Assembly (NCBI RefSeq): GCF_022842375.1
Contig: NZ_JALHPR010000003.1
Location: forward strand, 186,001-250,000
Direction of reading: 5' to 3'
Origin: Elioraea sp.
GTDB lineage: Bacteria; Pseudomonadota; Alphaproteobacteria; Acetobacterales; Acetobacteraceae
Length of the DNA: 64,000 bases
Made by a program: the position numbers and the translations under genes. This document shows positions 38,086 through 48,012 of this stretch, in pieces. A model generated the notes under the pieces. The model was not told the origin of the DNA and searched no databases. It saw only the letters and a program-made list of their open reading frames with translations. The first letter of the stretch is position 1; the number at the start of each line of letters is the position of its first letter.

Positions 38086-41004
38086 ATGGCACTCAGGATC
38101 TCGTTCGGGCAGGGCGGCGCGCCGACGCAGTGGTACCTGCCGGGGACCGACACGACGCTGCTGCCGCCTGGGCCCCCGGGGGGCCAGCCTCCGGTGGCCG
38201 ATGCGCTGACGGACGGTCCCTACGCCCCTGGCTGGGACGATACGCCCCTGTTCGGCGGGCTGGTCGAGGCCGACACGGTGGGCGGCACGGCGCACAGCTT
38301 CGATGTGGTGGGCGGCTGGAACAGCGTGAAGAACGCCTTCGCCCAGTCGGATGAAGCCGAGGAACTCCGCTTCGACGGGTTCGTGCAGGTCGACATCGCT
38401 GTCGGCAGCGGCGATCCGGGCGGTGCGTCGATCATCACCGTGATCGGCGCCAAGCGCGGCAACATCGTCACCGGCGCGGGCGACGACATCATCCGCGTGG
38501 AGGTGCTCTCGAACGAGGGAACCTGGAACAACGAGTTCCGCATCAACGCAGGCGCGGGCGACGACGTTGTCACCATCACAGGACTCGACCGTGACCGCGA
38601 GCTTGCCGGCGGCGACACGACCTATGCGTCGTTCGTCGGCACGGGCGGGACCTGGAACACCAGCGGTGGCACCACGGCCACCTTCGTCGATCTCGGCGAC
38701 GGCAATGACCGCTTCATCGGCCATGGCAGCGACGACACGGTGACGGGCGGCGCGGGCGACGACCTCGCCGATGGCGGCGGTGGCACCGACGTCTGGGTGC
38801 TCACCGGCACGCAGGACGGCTACCGCATCGCGTGGATGGACGGGCGATATATCGTTACGGACATCGACCATTCCGCCAACGGCAATGACGGGCGCGACGA
38901 TATCGGCGGCTTCGAGCGGGTGCGATTCGGCGACGGCACCGAGCTCACGCTCACGCCCCCGCCGGGACTGACGCTGTGGAACCGGCTCGGCGATGCAAGA
39001 GAGGCGGTGGAAAGCGAGATCGGGCCGGACGGCACGCTTGCTGGCGGCACGTTCGTCCCGGGCGTGTTCGGCGGCGCCTGGCGCGCCACGAGCACGGAGG
39101 CGACAGAGGACAGCGTCGCCGTGATGCCGATCAGGGGCGTGTCCTTTCCGTCATCCGTGATCAACGCGGCATCCGGAACGATCGAGTTCTGGGCGCGTCT
39201 CGAAGGGTTCAGCGGCGGGATGGGCGCCAATGCCCATCCTGGCCTCATCACCACCGCACCGATCTCCCCCGGCGACGGAACCGGCCACTGGAACATGGGG
39301 TTCACGGGCAACGACGGCGGCGGTGGCTACGGCTTCGTCGGGCAGGCCGGTGACGCCAACTTCACCGGAACGAACGCGCGCTTCTCGCCGCCCACCTTCG
39401 AGGAGATCCTCGGCGGCCAGCCAGCGGATTGGCATCACTTCGCACTGTCCTGGACCAGCGACGGCTTCGGCGCGCTCGGCCAGCCCGACCGCGAGACGAT
39501 GCTGTTCATCGACGGTGTACCGGTCTCGGAACATTGGGAGGAGCGTGTGCTGCGCGGCTTCACGCCCGAGGGTGAGCCGCTATATGGCACCGGCGCGCTC
39601 GTGCCGCCGTTCGGTGACACGCTCGTCCTCGCGTTCACGAGCGGCCCCGGCTGGCCGTCAGACTCGGCGATCGAGTTCGACAACCTCAAGGTCTGGAACA
39701 TCGCGCGCACCGACTTCAGCGACCGGTTCGACGAGGATGCGGGCGCGCCACCACCGACCGACACCGCCAGCCTCACCTTCGCCGACATCGCCAACGGCGT
39801 CGGGGGGTTCAAGGTCATCGCCGAAACGACGGACCTCTATCCGTTTCGCGAGCTCGAATCGATTGGCGACCTCAACGGCGATGGACGTGGCGAAATTCTG
39901 ATTGCAGGAGGCGGCGCGGCGTATGTCGTCTGGGGCAAGACTGACGGCGTTCCGGTCGCGCTCGCGGACGTCGGAAACGGCATTGGCGGCTTCAAGGTTT
40001 ACCATGACGACTTCTATCCCTTCTTCGCCGCCTCGGTCGCTGCGATCGCCGACCGCAACGATGACGGCCTGCAGGAGTTGCTGATCGGAGAGGCCGGCAT
40101 GGACGGCGCGGCCTACGTCGTCTGGGGGAAGGGCGATGGCGAGGCCATTACCCGCGAGGACATCTGGAACTACGACGGCGGCTACACCGCATTTCGTGGA
40201 TACCTGATGGACTATGCGGGCTTCGGCGTCGGCGCCATCGCAGACCTTGGCGGCGATGGGCTGGAGGAACTGATCATCAGCGCCTGGCCGAACCTCGAGG
40301 ATTTCCCGACGCCCGGCCTCATCTACGTCGACGGCGATGGCGGCTTCCGTGTGGTGGGGTCGAACGAGGGCGATGGCATCACCTACGAGGCGACGCTCGG
40401 CGACACCAACGGCGACGGACGCGAGGACCTGCTCGCCAACGGCTACCACGGCGCGTATGTCGTCTGGGGGCGGTCGGATCGGAGCGATGTGTCGACGAAC
40501 GACCTCGCGGCCGGGACGGGCGGGTTCGTGATACCCGGCGCGCAGGGCAGCGGCGGCATCGACGACCTGAACGGTGACGGGCTGGCCGAGATCCTCGCGG
40601 TGGATGCCCAGAATGCCTACGTCATCTGGGGCAAGGCCGATGGTGCCGCCGTCGCTCTTGCCGACATCGCGGCAGGCAATGGCGGGTTCGTCGTGACGGG
40701 GGCGCGGTCACTCGCTTCTCTCGGCGCCGATGTCAACGGCGACGGGCGCCACGAGCTGCTCGCCCACGATGCAGCCGCGAGCTACGTGCTCTTCGGCAAG
40801 GATGACGGCGATGCCGTGAGCCTCGCCGACGTCGCGGCTGGGATCGGCGGGTTCCAGGTCTTCGGCGATGGGGCGGCTTTCGCCCCGTCAGGCGACATGA
40901 ATGGCGATGGTGTGCCCGAGCTTCTGACGTCGATGCCGGCAGGCGCAGACCCGGCCTCGGCCTTCGTTCTGTTGTCGACCGCTGCGTGGCTGCACGAGGG
41001 GTGA
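38086..41004 (+). CDS. RTX / LamG-like / seven-bladed FG-GAP propeller protein
   Basis: 972 residues from ATG 38086, with GGGAAGGGAAAG upstream. Residues about 125-240 hold RTX-like calcium nonapeptides (VTGAGDDIIRV, NAGAGDDVVTI, GGAGDDLADGGGGTD). Residues about 310-550 look like a LamG/concanavalin domain (SGTIEFWARLEGFSGG, MLFIDGVPVSEHW). Residues about 560-965 form seven FG-GAP/VCBS blades with Asp/Asn calcium loops (DLNGDGRGEI, DTNGDGREDL, DVNGDGRHEL). There is no Sec signal, which fits type I secretion. It is a likely extracellular calcium-dependent adhesin or carbohydrate binder. It splits the ugp operon. Confidence 0.88.
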   Translation: MALRISFGQGGAPTQWYLPGTDTTLLPPGPPGGQPPVADALTDGPYAPGWDDTPLFGGLVEADTVGGTAHSFDVVGGWNSVKNAFAQSDEAEELRFDGFVQVDIAVGSGDPGGASIITVIGAKRGNIVTGAGDDIIRVEVLSNEGTWNNEFRINAGAGDDVVTITGLDRDRELAGGDTTYASFVGTGGTWNTSGGTTATFVDLGDGNDRFIGHGSDDTVTGGAGDDLADGGGGTDVWVLTGTQDGYRIAWMDGRYIVTDIDHSANGNDGRDDIGGFERVRFGDGTELTLTPPPGLTLWNRLGDAREAVESEIGPDGTLAGGTFVPGVFGGAWRATSTEATEDSVAVMPIRGVSFPSSVINAASGTIEFWARLEGFSGGMGANAHPGLITTAPISPGDGTGHWNMGFTGNDGGGGYGFVGQAGDANFTGTNARFSPPTFEEILGGQPADWHHFALSWTSDGFGALGQPDRETMLFIDGVPVSEHWEERVLRGFTPEGEPLYGTGALVPPFGDTLVLAFTSGPGWPSDSAIEFDNLKVWNIARTDFSDRFDEDAGAPPPTDTASLTFADIANGVGGFKVIAETTDLYPFRELESIGDLNGDGRGEILIAGGGAAYVVWGKTDGVPVALADVGNGIGGFKVYHDDFYPFFAASVAAIADRNDDGLQELLIGEAGMDGAAYVVWGKGDGEAITREDIWNYDGGYTAFRGYLMDYAGFGVGAIADLGGDGLEELIISAWPNLEDFPTPGLIYVDGDGGFRVVGSNEGDGITYEATLGDTNGDGREDLLANGYHGAYVVWGRSDRSDVSTNDLAAGTGGFVIPGAQGSGGIDDLNGDGLAEILAVDAQNAYVIWGKADGAAVALADIAAGNGGFVVTGARSLASLGADVNGDGRHELLAHDAAASYVLFGKDDGDAVSLADVAAGIGGFQVFGDGAAFAPSGDMNGDGVPELLTSMPAGADPASAFVLLSTAAWLHEG

Positions 41005-41012
41005 CAGCCCGC

Positions 41013-41894
41013 TCAGTAATGCACCCGCCGCTCGATGTAGCGGAACTGCACCACCGTCAGCGCGATCACCACCGCCATCAGCACGACTGACTGCGCCGCC
41101 GACGAGCCGATGTCGAGGTTCACGCGGCCGTCGATATAGGCGCGGTAGATCAGCGTCGTCGTCGCCTGCCCCGGGCCGCCCTTGGTCAGCGCGTCGATCA
41201 CGCCGAACGTGTCGAAGAAGGCATAGACGAGGTTGACCACGAGCAGGAAGAAACTGGTCGGCGACAGCAGCGGGAAGATGATCGTCCAGAACCGCCGGCT
41301 CGCGCCGGCGCCGTCGATCGCCGCGGCTTCCAGCACGCTTTTCGGGATGGCCTGGAGGCCGGCAAGGAAGAACAGGAAATTATACGACACCTGCTTCCAG
41401 GCGGAGGCGAGAATGACGAGGGTGAGCGCCTGGCCGCCATTCAGCTTCCAGTCGAAATTCACGCCGGCCGCCATGAACATCCGCCCGAACAGGCCGATCG
41501 ACGGATGGAACAGGAACAGCCACAGGATGCCCGCTACGGCAGGTGCGATCGCGTAGGGCCAGATCAGCAGCGTGCGGTAGACGTGGGAACCCTTGATCTG
41601 CCGGTCGGCCATCACGGCAAGCAGCAGCGCCGTTCCCATCGCCAGCACGGTGACGGAGACCGAGAACACCACCGTCGTCCAGATCGAAGCGCGGTAGAGC
41701 GGATCCTCGAACAGGATGATGAAGTTCTCGAGGCCGACGAAGGTGGTGCGGATACCGAACGCGTCCTGCCGCTGCAGCGACTGGATGACCGCCTGTCCGG
41801 CCGGCAGGAAGAAGAAGATCGCGGTGATCGCGAGCTGCGGCGCGAGCAGCGCGTAGGGCAGGGCCTTGTTCTTGAAGATCACGCGCCGCTGCAT
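41013..41894 (-). CDS. ugpA: ABC importer permease, UgpA type
   Basis: 293 residues with six transmembrane segments, the first at about residues 15-33 ([19 protein letters not shown]). The coupling loop is [17 protein letters not shown]. It is the partner of UgpE. It lies 84 bases after ugpB, separated by a perfect hairpin, and its 3-prime end lies 8 bases from the end of the convergent RTX/FG-GAP gene. Confidence 0.92.
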   Translation of the reverse strand: MQRRVIFKNKALPYALLAPQLAITAIFFFLPAGQAVIQSLQRQDAFGIRTTFVGLENFIILFEDPLYRASIWTTVVFSVSVTVLAMGTALLLAVMADRQIKGSHVYRTLLIWPYAIAPAVAGILWLFLFHPSIGLFGRMFMAAGVNFDWKLNGGQALTLVILASAWKQVSYNFLFFLAGLQAIPKSVLEAAAIDGAGASRRFWTIIFPLLSPTSFFLLVVNLVYAFFDTFGVIDALTKGGPGQATTTLIYRAYIDGRVNLDIGSSAAQSVVLMAVVIALTVVQFRYIERRVHY

Positions 41895-41917
41895 CGGGCC
41901 CCCATCATGACGGACAT

Positions 41918-41946
41918 GGCCGCCGGTGCGCTGCGCACCGGCGGCC
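41918..41946 (-). promoter_or_regulatory. Perfect 13-bp intercistronic hairpin between ugpB and ugpA
   Basis: GGCCGCCGGTGCG (41918-41930) pairs with CGCACCGGCGGCC (41934-41946) across a 3-base loop. It has no T-run. Such a structure after a binding-protein gene commonly blocks 3-prime exonucleases, so that the binding protein is made in excess over the permeases. The liv operon here has a similar element at 62687. Confidence 0.7.
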
Positions 41947-41978
41947 GCGCCCTCATGTGTCTAGCACGAGCGCCAAAA

Positions 41979-43319
41979 TCAGGAACGGTTGGTGCGCTCG
42001 AACGTCCGCAGCACGGCGTTGCCGCGGCGGTTGGCGTTCTCAAGCGCCTGTTGCGCGTTCTGCTGGCCCTGGAACGCGCGCTCGAGCTCTTCCTGGATGA
42101 TGTTGCGGATCTCGACGAAGCCGCCGAGGCGGAAGCCCTGGCTCTGCGGTGTCGGCGAGGCGCGGTTCAGCTGGATGATCGCCGAATCCGAGCCCGGATT
42201 GCGCGCGTAGAAGCCATCGGCCTTCGACTTCTCGTAGGCGGCGATGGTCAGCGGGACGTAGCCGGTGATCTGGTGCCACCACGCATCCTGGTCGGTCTGG
42301 CTGATGAACCGGTAGAACTCGGCCACGGCCTGGTACTCGGCCGCGGTCCGGTTGCGAGCGGTCAGCGTCCAGAGGCTCGCGCCGCCGATCACGCCGTTGC
42401 GCGGGCTCTCGATCACGTCGTGGTGGTAGGGCAGCGGCACCGAGGCCCAGCGGAACTTCGCCTCGTTCACGATGCGCGCCCGCCCGGCCGAGGAGTTGAA
42501 GCTGATCGCGCACTCGCCGTTGGGAAACAGCGGCTCGGCCGCGGTGTCACGCCCGGCGTAGCGGAACAGCCCCTCGCGCTGCATCTCGAGCAGGAAGTTC
42601 ACGTGCTTGAGGAAGAAGGGGTCGGTCAGGTTCAGGGTCGCATCCATCCCCTCGAAGCCGTTCGCCTTCGTGGCGTAGGAGACGTTGTGGATCGAGGCCA
42701 TCTGCTCGAACATCACCCAGGTCGGCCAGGCGGTGGTCACGGCGCAGGCCTGCGGGTTCTGCGCCCGCACCTTGCGCGCGGCCTCGCGCACCTCGGCCCA
42801 TGTCCGCGGCGGCGTCGTCACGCCGGCCTTCTCGAGTGTGTCGAGGTTCAGCCACATCACCGCCGAGGAGGAGTTGTGCGGCATGGAGACGAGGCGGCCC
42901 TGCGTGTCGCTGTAGTAGCCGCGCACGCCGGCGAGGTACTGCGCGGGGTCGATCGCGACGCCGGTTTCCTGCGAGAGCTGCCACACCGGCTTGATCGCCG
43001 GCCCCGCCGCCATCATCGTCGCGGTGCCGACCTCGAACACCTGGGCGATGTGCGGCGGGTTGCCCGCACGCCAGCCGGCGATCGCGCCAGTCATCGTCTC
43101 GACGTAGCTGCCCTTGAAGGTGGCGACGACGGTGAAGCGGTTCTGGCTGTCATTGAAGCGCTTGACCTGCTCCTGCACGCGCTCGCCGAGCGCGCCGCCG
43201 AGGCCGTACCAGAACTGGATCTCGGTGCGCTGCTGGGCGGCCGCCGGCCCGGTCGGGATGGCGGCGACGATCGCGCCTGCAATCAGGCAGGCTCCCGTCA
43301 GCAATGTCCTGCGAAGCAT
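41979..43319 (-). CDS. ugpB: ABC importer periplasmic binding protein, UgpB type
   Basis: 446 residues. A Sec signal peptide (LTGACLIAGAIVAAIPTG, cleavage near AAA) comes first. Family blocks follow: IQFWYGLGGALGERV, FNDSQNRFTVVATFKGSYVE, HIAQVFEVGTATMMAAG, LVSMPHNSSSAVMWLN and GLFRYAGRDTAAEPLFPNGE. This matches the glycerol-3-phosphate binding protein UgpB well. Ligands can be glycerol-3-phosphate or glycerophosphocholine. It is the first gene of the operon, so the promoter lies in 43320-43450. Confidence 0.92.
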   Translation of the reverse strand: MLRRTLLTGACLIAGAIVAAIPTGPAAAQQRTEIQFWYGLGGALGERVQEQVKRFNDSQNRFTVVATFKGSYVETMTGAIAGWRAGNPPHIAQVFEVGTATMMAAGPAIKPVWQLSQETGVAIDPAQYLAGVRGYYSDTQGRLVSMPHNSSSAVMWLNLDTLEKAGVTTPPRTWAEVREAARKVRAQNPQACAVTTAWPTWVMFEQMASIHNVSYATKANGFEGMDATLNLTDPFFLKHVNFLLEMQREGLFRYAGRDTAAEPLFPNGECAISFNSSAGRARIVNEAKFRWASVPLPYHHDVIESPRNGVIGGASLWTLTARNRTAAEYQAVAEFYRFISQTDQDAWWHQITGYVPLTIAAYEKSKADGFYARNPGSDSAIIQLNRASPTPQSQGFRLGGFVEIRNIIQEELERAFQGQQNAQQALENANRRGNAVLRTFERTNRS

Positions 43320-43450
43320 GGTGGCTCTCCCCGTTGGTGGATCTTTGGCTCAGCCCGAAGGTGGAATGGGGCATGTAGCGGGCGCATGTTACGCGACGGT
43401 GACAGAACCGTGAAGCTTCCAGGTCAGTCCTTCCGCCCGGGAGAACCGGA

Positions 43451-43651
43451 TCAACCGGCTGGTCGTCCCGCCACCACCCAGCGCATCAGCCGTGCCGCCG
43501 GAAACGCCCAGGCGATCCCGGCGATCGCGAAATAGACGAGGTCGATCGCCCAGTGATGCCCCGTCGCCAGCTCGGCGAGTTCCAGCACGGCAAAGAGGTA
43601 GAGGGCGAGGCCGACGATCCCCGCCAGCCATGCGATGGCGGCGCGGCTCAT
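43451..43651 (-). CDS. DUF2842-type small membrane protein
   Basis: 66 residues from ATG 43651. Two transmembrane helices (AIAWLAGIVGLALYLFAVLE and VYFAIAGIAWAFPAARLM) are joined by a short loop, ending RWVVAG. The layout and the GIAWAFP...LMRW ending match the alphaproteobacterial DUF2842 family, whose function is unknown. Longer in-frame starts up to 43867 run through a palindromic repeat and are rejected. Confidence 0.82.
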   Translation of the reverse strand: MSRAAIAWLAGIVGLALYLFAVLELAELATGHHWAIDLVYFAIAGIAWAFPAARLMRWVVAGRPAG

Positions 43652-43760
43652 CGGGAGTGGCCCGTCGACAGGGGAATGGTGGCGTCGTTGTTCATGCCTG
43701 CCGATATAGGTGGCCGCCCGGCGGAGCGTCAGGTCCCGGCGGATCAGCCGGGATGACGCT

Positions 43761-43804
43761 CCCCTCTCCCCTCGGACGCGAGAGGGCCGGGGTGAGGGTG
43801 GGGG
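43761..43804. repeat. GC-rich palindromic intergenic repeat (same family as 32843-32982)
   Basis: The arms CCCTCTCC...TCG and CGAGAGGG form a hairpin, followed by CCGGGGTGAGGGTGGGGG. The 25 bases at 43780-43804 are identical to 32866-32890. It lies in the divergent 43652-43893 gap between the DUF2842 and apt genes. Confidence 0.8.
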
Positions 43805-43893
43805 CCACCGGACCTGCCCCGATTGCGCAGGGCACTCTCCCTCCGGTAGCATTTGCGTGATCGGCATGACCGCGGAGCGAGGAGCGATCGCCC

Positions 43894-44409
43894 ATGGACC
43901 TCCGCGACCATATCCGCGGCATCCCCGACTTCCCGAAGCCCGGCATCCTTTTCTATGACATATCGACCCTGCTGGCCCACGGCGAGGCCTGGGCCGTCGC
44001 GATGTCGCGGATGGCCTCCCTCGTCCGCCGCCACCAGCCTGACCTTGTGGCCGGGGTGGAGAGCCGGGGGTTCCTGGTCGCCGCCCCGCTCGCGCTCAAG
44101 CTCGGCTGTGGCTTCGTCATGCTGCGCAAGCGCGGCAAGCTCCCTGGCCGCGTGCTCGGCCATGACTATGCCCTCGAATACGGCAGCGACCGGATCGAGG
44201 TGCAGGAAGGCATGGTGCCAGCCGGCGCCCGCGTCGTGGTGGTCGATGACCTGCTGGCCACCGGCGGCACGATGGCGGCTGGAATCACGCTGCTCCGCCG
44301 CGTCGGCGCCGTGGTGCCGGCAGCCGCCGCGCTGATCGAGCTCTCCTTCCTCGGCGGGCGCGCGCGGCTCGACGTGCCGTTCGAGGCGCTGGTCAGCTAC
44401 GAGGCATGA
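43894..44409 (+). CDS. apt: Adenine phosphoribosyltransferase
   Basis: 171 residues, the family length. The opening [20 protein letters not shown] is the Apt N-terminus; [16 protein letters not shown] and the PRPP loop [16 protein letters not shown] follow. It converts adenine and PRPP to AMP for purine salvage. ATG 43894 has GGAG about 9 bases upstream. The histidine kinase gene begins 7 bases after its stop, so the two may be co-transcribed. Confidence 0.96.
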   Translation: MDLRDHIRGIPDFPKPGILFYDISTLLAHGEAWAVAMSRMASLVRRHQPDLVAGVESRGFLVAAPLALKLGCGFVMLRKRGKLPGRVLGHDYALEYGSDRIEVQEGMVPAGARVVVVDDLLATGGTMAAGITLLRRVGAVVPAAAALIELSFLGGRARLDVPFEALVSYEA

Positions 44410-44416
44410 GCCCGGA

Positions 44417-46429
44417 ATGACCGGCGTCGGCGGCAGGTCGGAGGCGCCAGGCGGGACCGATGCTGCTCTCCTCGCCGCCGCCATCGCCGCCACGCCGACC
44501 GGCATCGTCATTTCCGACCCAGCCCTGCCTGACTGCCCCATCGTCTTCGCCAACCCGGCCTTCACCGCCATCACCGGCTATGGGCCGGACGAGGTGATCG
44601 GCCGGAATTGCCGGTTCCTGCAGGGCCGCGACACCGACCCCGAAGCGGTTGACCGTGTCCGCCGTGCGATCGCCGCCTCACGGCCGGTGACGGTCGAGAT
44701 GGTGAACTACCGGCGCGACGGCACGCGGTTCTGGAACGAGCTCCGCATCGCCCCGGTCTTCGGGGCCGACGAGCGGCTCAGCCATTTCATCGGCGTGCAG
44801 CATGACGTGACGGCACGACACCGCGCGGAGGAGGGGCAGAAGCGCGCCCGCCGCGCGGCCGATCGGGCGAACCGCACCAAGTCCGACTTCCTCGCGACCA
44901 TGAGCCACGAGATCCGCACGCCGATGAACGGCATGCTGGGCACGCTCTCGCTGCTGTCGGAGACCGGGCTGTCATCCGAACAGCGCGCCTATGCCGAGAC
45001 GGCGCTGCGCTGCGGCCAGGACCTGCTGGCCATCATCAACGACATCCTCGATCTCTCGCGCATCGAGGCGGGCATGCTCAGGCTTGGCGAGGCCGCGTTC
45101 AGCCTTGCCGACACGCTGCGGGCGGTGCTCGACCTCGCCGCGCCGGCGGCAGCGGCCAAGGCGATCGGCCTGTCGGTGATGATCGACCCTGCCCTTCCGC
45201 CGGTGCTGCGGGGCGATGCGCAGCGGCTGCGCCAGGTGGTGCTCAACCTCGTCGACAACGCGGTGAAGTTCACCGCCATCGGCGGCGTCACGATCAGGGC
45301 GGATGCGGCCGGCGCCGTGGCCGACGGCACGCTCCAGCTTCGCATCGCCGTCATCGATACCGGGATCGGCATTCCCCGCGCAGTGCAGGCGCGGCTGTTC
45401 CGGCGCTGGACGCAGGCCGATGCCTCGATCGCTGGACGGTTCGGCGGCTCCGGGCTTGGGCTGACCATCTGCCGCCGGCTGGTCAAGCTGATGCGGGGCG
45501 CGATCACGCTGGAAAGCGAGCCTGGGCACGGTGCTACCTTCACCGTCACCCTCCCGCTCGCCGTCGCGCACACCTCCACGACCATCCCGCCGGAGGGGCG
45601 CATCCTGCCGACGCCGACGCCGATGCCGGCCGCCACCGAGACGGCCAGGGGGACGGGGCAGGGTGCCCGGATCCTGCTGGCCGAGGACAGCCGCGCCAAC
45701 CAGATCGTCGCCGCCGCCATCCTCCGCCGCGCCGGCCATGTCGTGACCGTCGTCGAGGACGGCGAGGAGGCCGTCGCCCGCGCCGCCGGGGGCGGGTTCG
45801 ACCTCGTGCTGATGGACGTGCAGATGCCGCGCCGCACCGGCATCGAGGCGACCGAGGCGATCCGCGCCCTGCCCCCGCCCGCCGGCCGCGTGCCGATCGT
45901 GGCGATGACGGCCTCCGACCTGCCGGAGGACCGTGACCGCTGCCTCGCCGCGGGGATGGACGGCTTCATCACCAAGCCGGCCAATGCCGCGACGCTGCTG
46001 GCCGCCGTCACCGGCACGCTCGCCGCGTCGACGCCTGCCGTGTCGACCGATGCGCCGCCGCCGAGCGGCCTGATCGATGATGGCGTGGTGGCCGAGATGG
46101 AGGCCGCCGTTGGCGCTGTCCGCATGCCGCAGCTGATCGCCATCTTCGCCGAGGAGACCGAGAGCCGCCTCGCCCGGCTCGGCCAGGCGATCGCGGCGTG
46201 TGACCGCGCGACGATCGCCCACCTCGCGCATGGCATGCGTAGTGCCGCCGGCACGTTCGGTGCGACCGCGCTCACCCAGGCCGCGCGCGCCCTCGAGCAA
46301 TGCTGCGCGGAGGGGAATGAGGCAGCGCTGCGGGGCGCCTATGCCCCGGTTCCCGGCCTCGCGGTCGCGAGCCTTGCCGCGCTGCGCGCCCGAACGACTT
46401 CCTCCGGCCAGGACCCGACAGGATCGTGA
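44417..46429 (+). CDS. LOV-domain hybrid histidine kinase with receiver and Hpt domains
   Basis: 670 residues. The N-terminal LOV domain carries the photoactive motif GRNCRFLQGRDTDP (adduct Cys C65) and the flavin-contact blocks NYRRDGTRFWNELRIAPVF and HFIGVQHDVT. HisKA is next (SHEIRTPMNG, H164), then HATPase_c with N, G1 and G2 boxes (NLVDNAVKF, DTGIGIP, GGSGLGLT). The receiver has VLLAED-like acidic residues and phospho-acceptor D466 in LVLMDVQMP. The Hpt-like end has H604 in AHGMRSAAG. It should sense blue light through FMN and feed a phosphorelay. No transmembrane segment. Its output regulator is not adjacent. Confidence 0.93.
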   Translation: MTGVGGRSEAPGGTDAALLAAAIAATPTGIVISDPALPDCPIVFANPAFTAITGYGPDEVIGRNCRFLQGRDTDPEAVDRVRRAIAASRPVTVEMVNYRRDGTRFWNELRIAPVFGADERLSHFIGVQHDVTARHRAEEGQKRARRAADRANRTKSDFLATMSHEIRTPMNGMLGTLSLLSETGLSSEQRAYAETALRCGQDLLAIINDILDLSRIEAGMLRLGEAAFSLADTLRAVLDLAAPAAAAKAIGLSVMIDPALPPVLRGDAQRLRQVVLNLVDNAVKFTAIGGVTIRADAAGAVADGTLQLRIAVIDTGIGIPRAVQARLFRRWTQADASIAGRFGGSGLGLTICRRLVKLMRGAITLESEPGHGATFTVTLPLAVAHTSTTIPPEGRILPTPTPMPAATETARGTGQGARILLAEDSRANQIVAAAILRRAGHVVTVVEDGEEAVARAAGGGFDLVLMDVQMPRRTGIEATEAIRALPPPAGRVPIVAMTASDLPEDRDRCLAAGMDGFITKPANAATLLAAVTGTLAASTPAVSTDAPPPSGLIDDGVVAEMEAAVGAVRMPQLIAIFAEETESRLARLGQAIAACDRATIAHLAHGMRSAAGTFGATALTQAARALEQCCAEGNEAALRGAYAPVPGLAVASLAALRARTTSSGQDPTGS

Positions 46430-46527
46430 GCGGGGCCCGCATGCAGCAGCGGTTGCGCGCAAGGCGCGGTTGAGCCTAGGACATTCACGCCTGGGCAAGC
46501 CATGCCTGCCATGCTCCGCCACGCGGG

Positions 46528-48012
46528 GTGGTGAGCCTGGCTGCAGGACAAGCCGCAGAAGGAGCATCGGCAGACCGTGACGGGCATGTTGTGACAGGCG
46601 TGATCGACCAGGGCGGCGCCAGGCGCGGAGGCGGCGGCACCGGCTCGGCGCAGGAGGTGATCGCCGGGTTCGGCCCGCGCGCCCTGCCGCTGCTGCTGCT
46701 CGCGGGCGCGGTGGTGCTTGCCGTTCTCTCCTGGCTTCAGCCGAGCATGTTCATCCGGACGCTGATGCCGCTGCTGTTCATGCTGCCGCTGGCCCTGGTG
46801 GCGCTGATGCAGCCCTCGCTCGCGACCGCTGGCGTCGTGCTTCTCGTCGCACTCGGGCCGACCACCCTGCTGCCCGTCGGCGCGAGCCAGGCAACGGCGC
46901 TCACCAAGGTCGCCGGCATCGGCGTCGCGGGGCTCTGCGCGCTCCGCTACGGGCTGTCGCGGCAGTTCAACGGGCCTGGCCTCGGTTTCCTGGCAGCGAC
47001 GGCACTGACCGCGGCCCTCGGCACGCCGCTGCCCGGCGTCACGCTCGGCGAGAACGTGCGCAGCCTGATCGGCGGCATCGCCCCGTTCGCCTTCATCAGC
47101 GCCCGCTATGACAAGCGGGCCTACCGCATGCTGACCCTCGCGGTGCTCGCCGGACCGCTGGCGAGCGTGGTGATCTCGATCCTGCTGGCCCCGCTCGGCA
47201 TCGGCAACGGGCCGATCGTGAACGGCCGGCTCGACGGCATGGTTCACCCAGCCAACCTCGCGAGCCTCTCCGTCACCGCGATCACGGCAGCGACCCTCGA
47301 GCTCGTGCGCGGCGACCGGTCGGGCATCATCTGGCTCGGCATCAACACGCTCATCCTGTTCGGCTCCGGCGCGCGCGTGCCGCTGCTGCTCACCGTGCTG
47401 TTCGGGGTGAGCATCCTGCTGCTCAGCCGCACCAGTCATTTCCGCTTCGGCCAGAAGCTGCGGCTGACCGCGCTCGCGCTGCCGGTGGCCCTCATCGGCG
47501 CGGCGATCTTCGGCCAGCGCATCATCGAGCGCAGCTTCACCGACCATTCCGGACGCGCCGGCTTCCAGGCCTCAGGACGCGACATCATCTGGGAACTGTT
47601 CATCGTGGCGATCTCGCGCAGCCCCTGGTTCGGCCAGGGCGTCGGCGCCGGCCGCTTCGCCGTCGACATCGAGGACGTGGCGCTGCTCGGCACCAACGCC
47701 GCGCACAACGAGTATCTCCGCCTCGCCGTCGATTTCGGCGTCATCGGCACAGGCCTCATCTTCCTCGGCTTCTTGGTCTGGATCGCGCGCGAAACGCGGC
47801 GGATGCCCTCTGGCGAGGCCGTGGTGATGCGGGCTGCGGGCGTGGTGCTCGCGCTGCACAGCATCACCGACAACACGCTGATCGCGCTGACGATGATGGT
47901 GCGCATGTTCTGGTTCGCCGTGGTGTTCGACCGTGCGCGCAACGAGCGCGCGGCGCGCATGGCGCTCAGTCGGTCATCCGGTCGATGGCAGGGTGCACGC
48001 GGAACAGCGTGA
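46528..48012 (+). CDS. O-antigen-ligase-like (Wzy_C) membrane protein
   Basis: 494 residues with about ten to twelve transmembrane segments. The family loop is recognisable late in the protein: GFQASGRDIIWELFIVAISR, SPWFGQGVGAGRF and TNAAHNEYLRLAVDFGVIG, with the conserved His/Asn. It would transfer or polymerise surface glycans from undecaprenyl carriers in the periplasm. The GTG start at 46528 is uncertain; later GTG codons such as 46591 are possible. Its end overlaps the convergent acyltransferase gene by 47 bases. Confidence 0.85.
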   Translation: MVSLAAGQAAEGASADRDGHVVTGVIDQGGARRGGGGTGSAQEVIAGFGPRALPLLLLAGAVVLAVLSWLQPSMFIRTLMPLLFMLPLALVALMQPSLATAGVVLLVALGPTTLLPVGASQATALTKVAGIGVAGLCALRYGLSRQFNGPGLGFLAATALTAALGTPLPGVTLGENVRSLIGGIAPFAFISARYDKRAYRMLTLAVLAGPLASVVISILLAPLGIGNGPIVNGRLDGMVHPANLASLSVTAITAATLELVRGDRSGIIWLGINTLILFGSGARVPLLLTVLFGVSILLLSRTSHFRFGQKLRLTALALPVALIGAAIFGQRIIERSFTDHSGRAGFQASGRDIIWELFIVAISRSPWFGQGVGAGRFAVDIEDVALLGTNAAHNEYLRLAVDFGVIGTGLIFLGFLVWIARETRRMPSGEAVVMRAAGVVLALHSITDNTLIALTMMVRMFWFAVVFDRARNERAARMALSRSSGRWQGARGTA

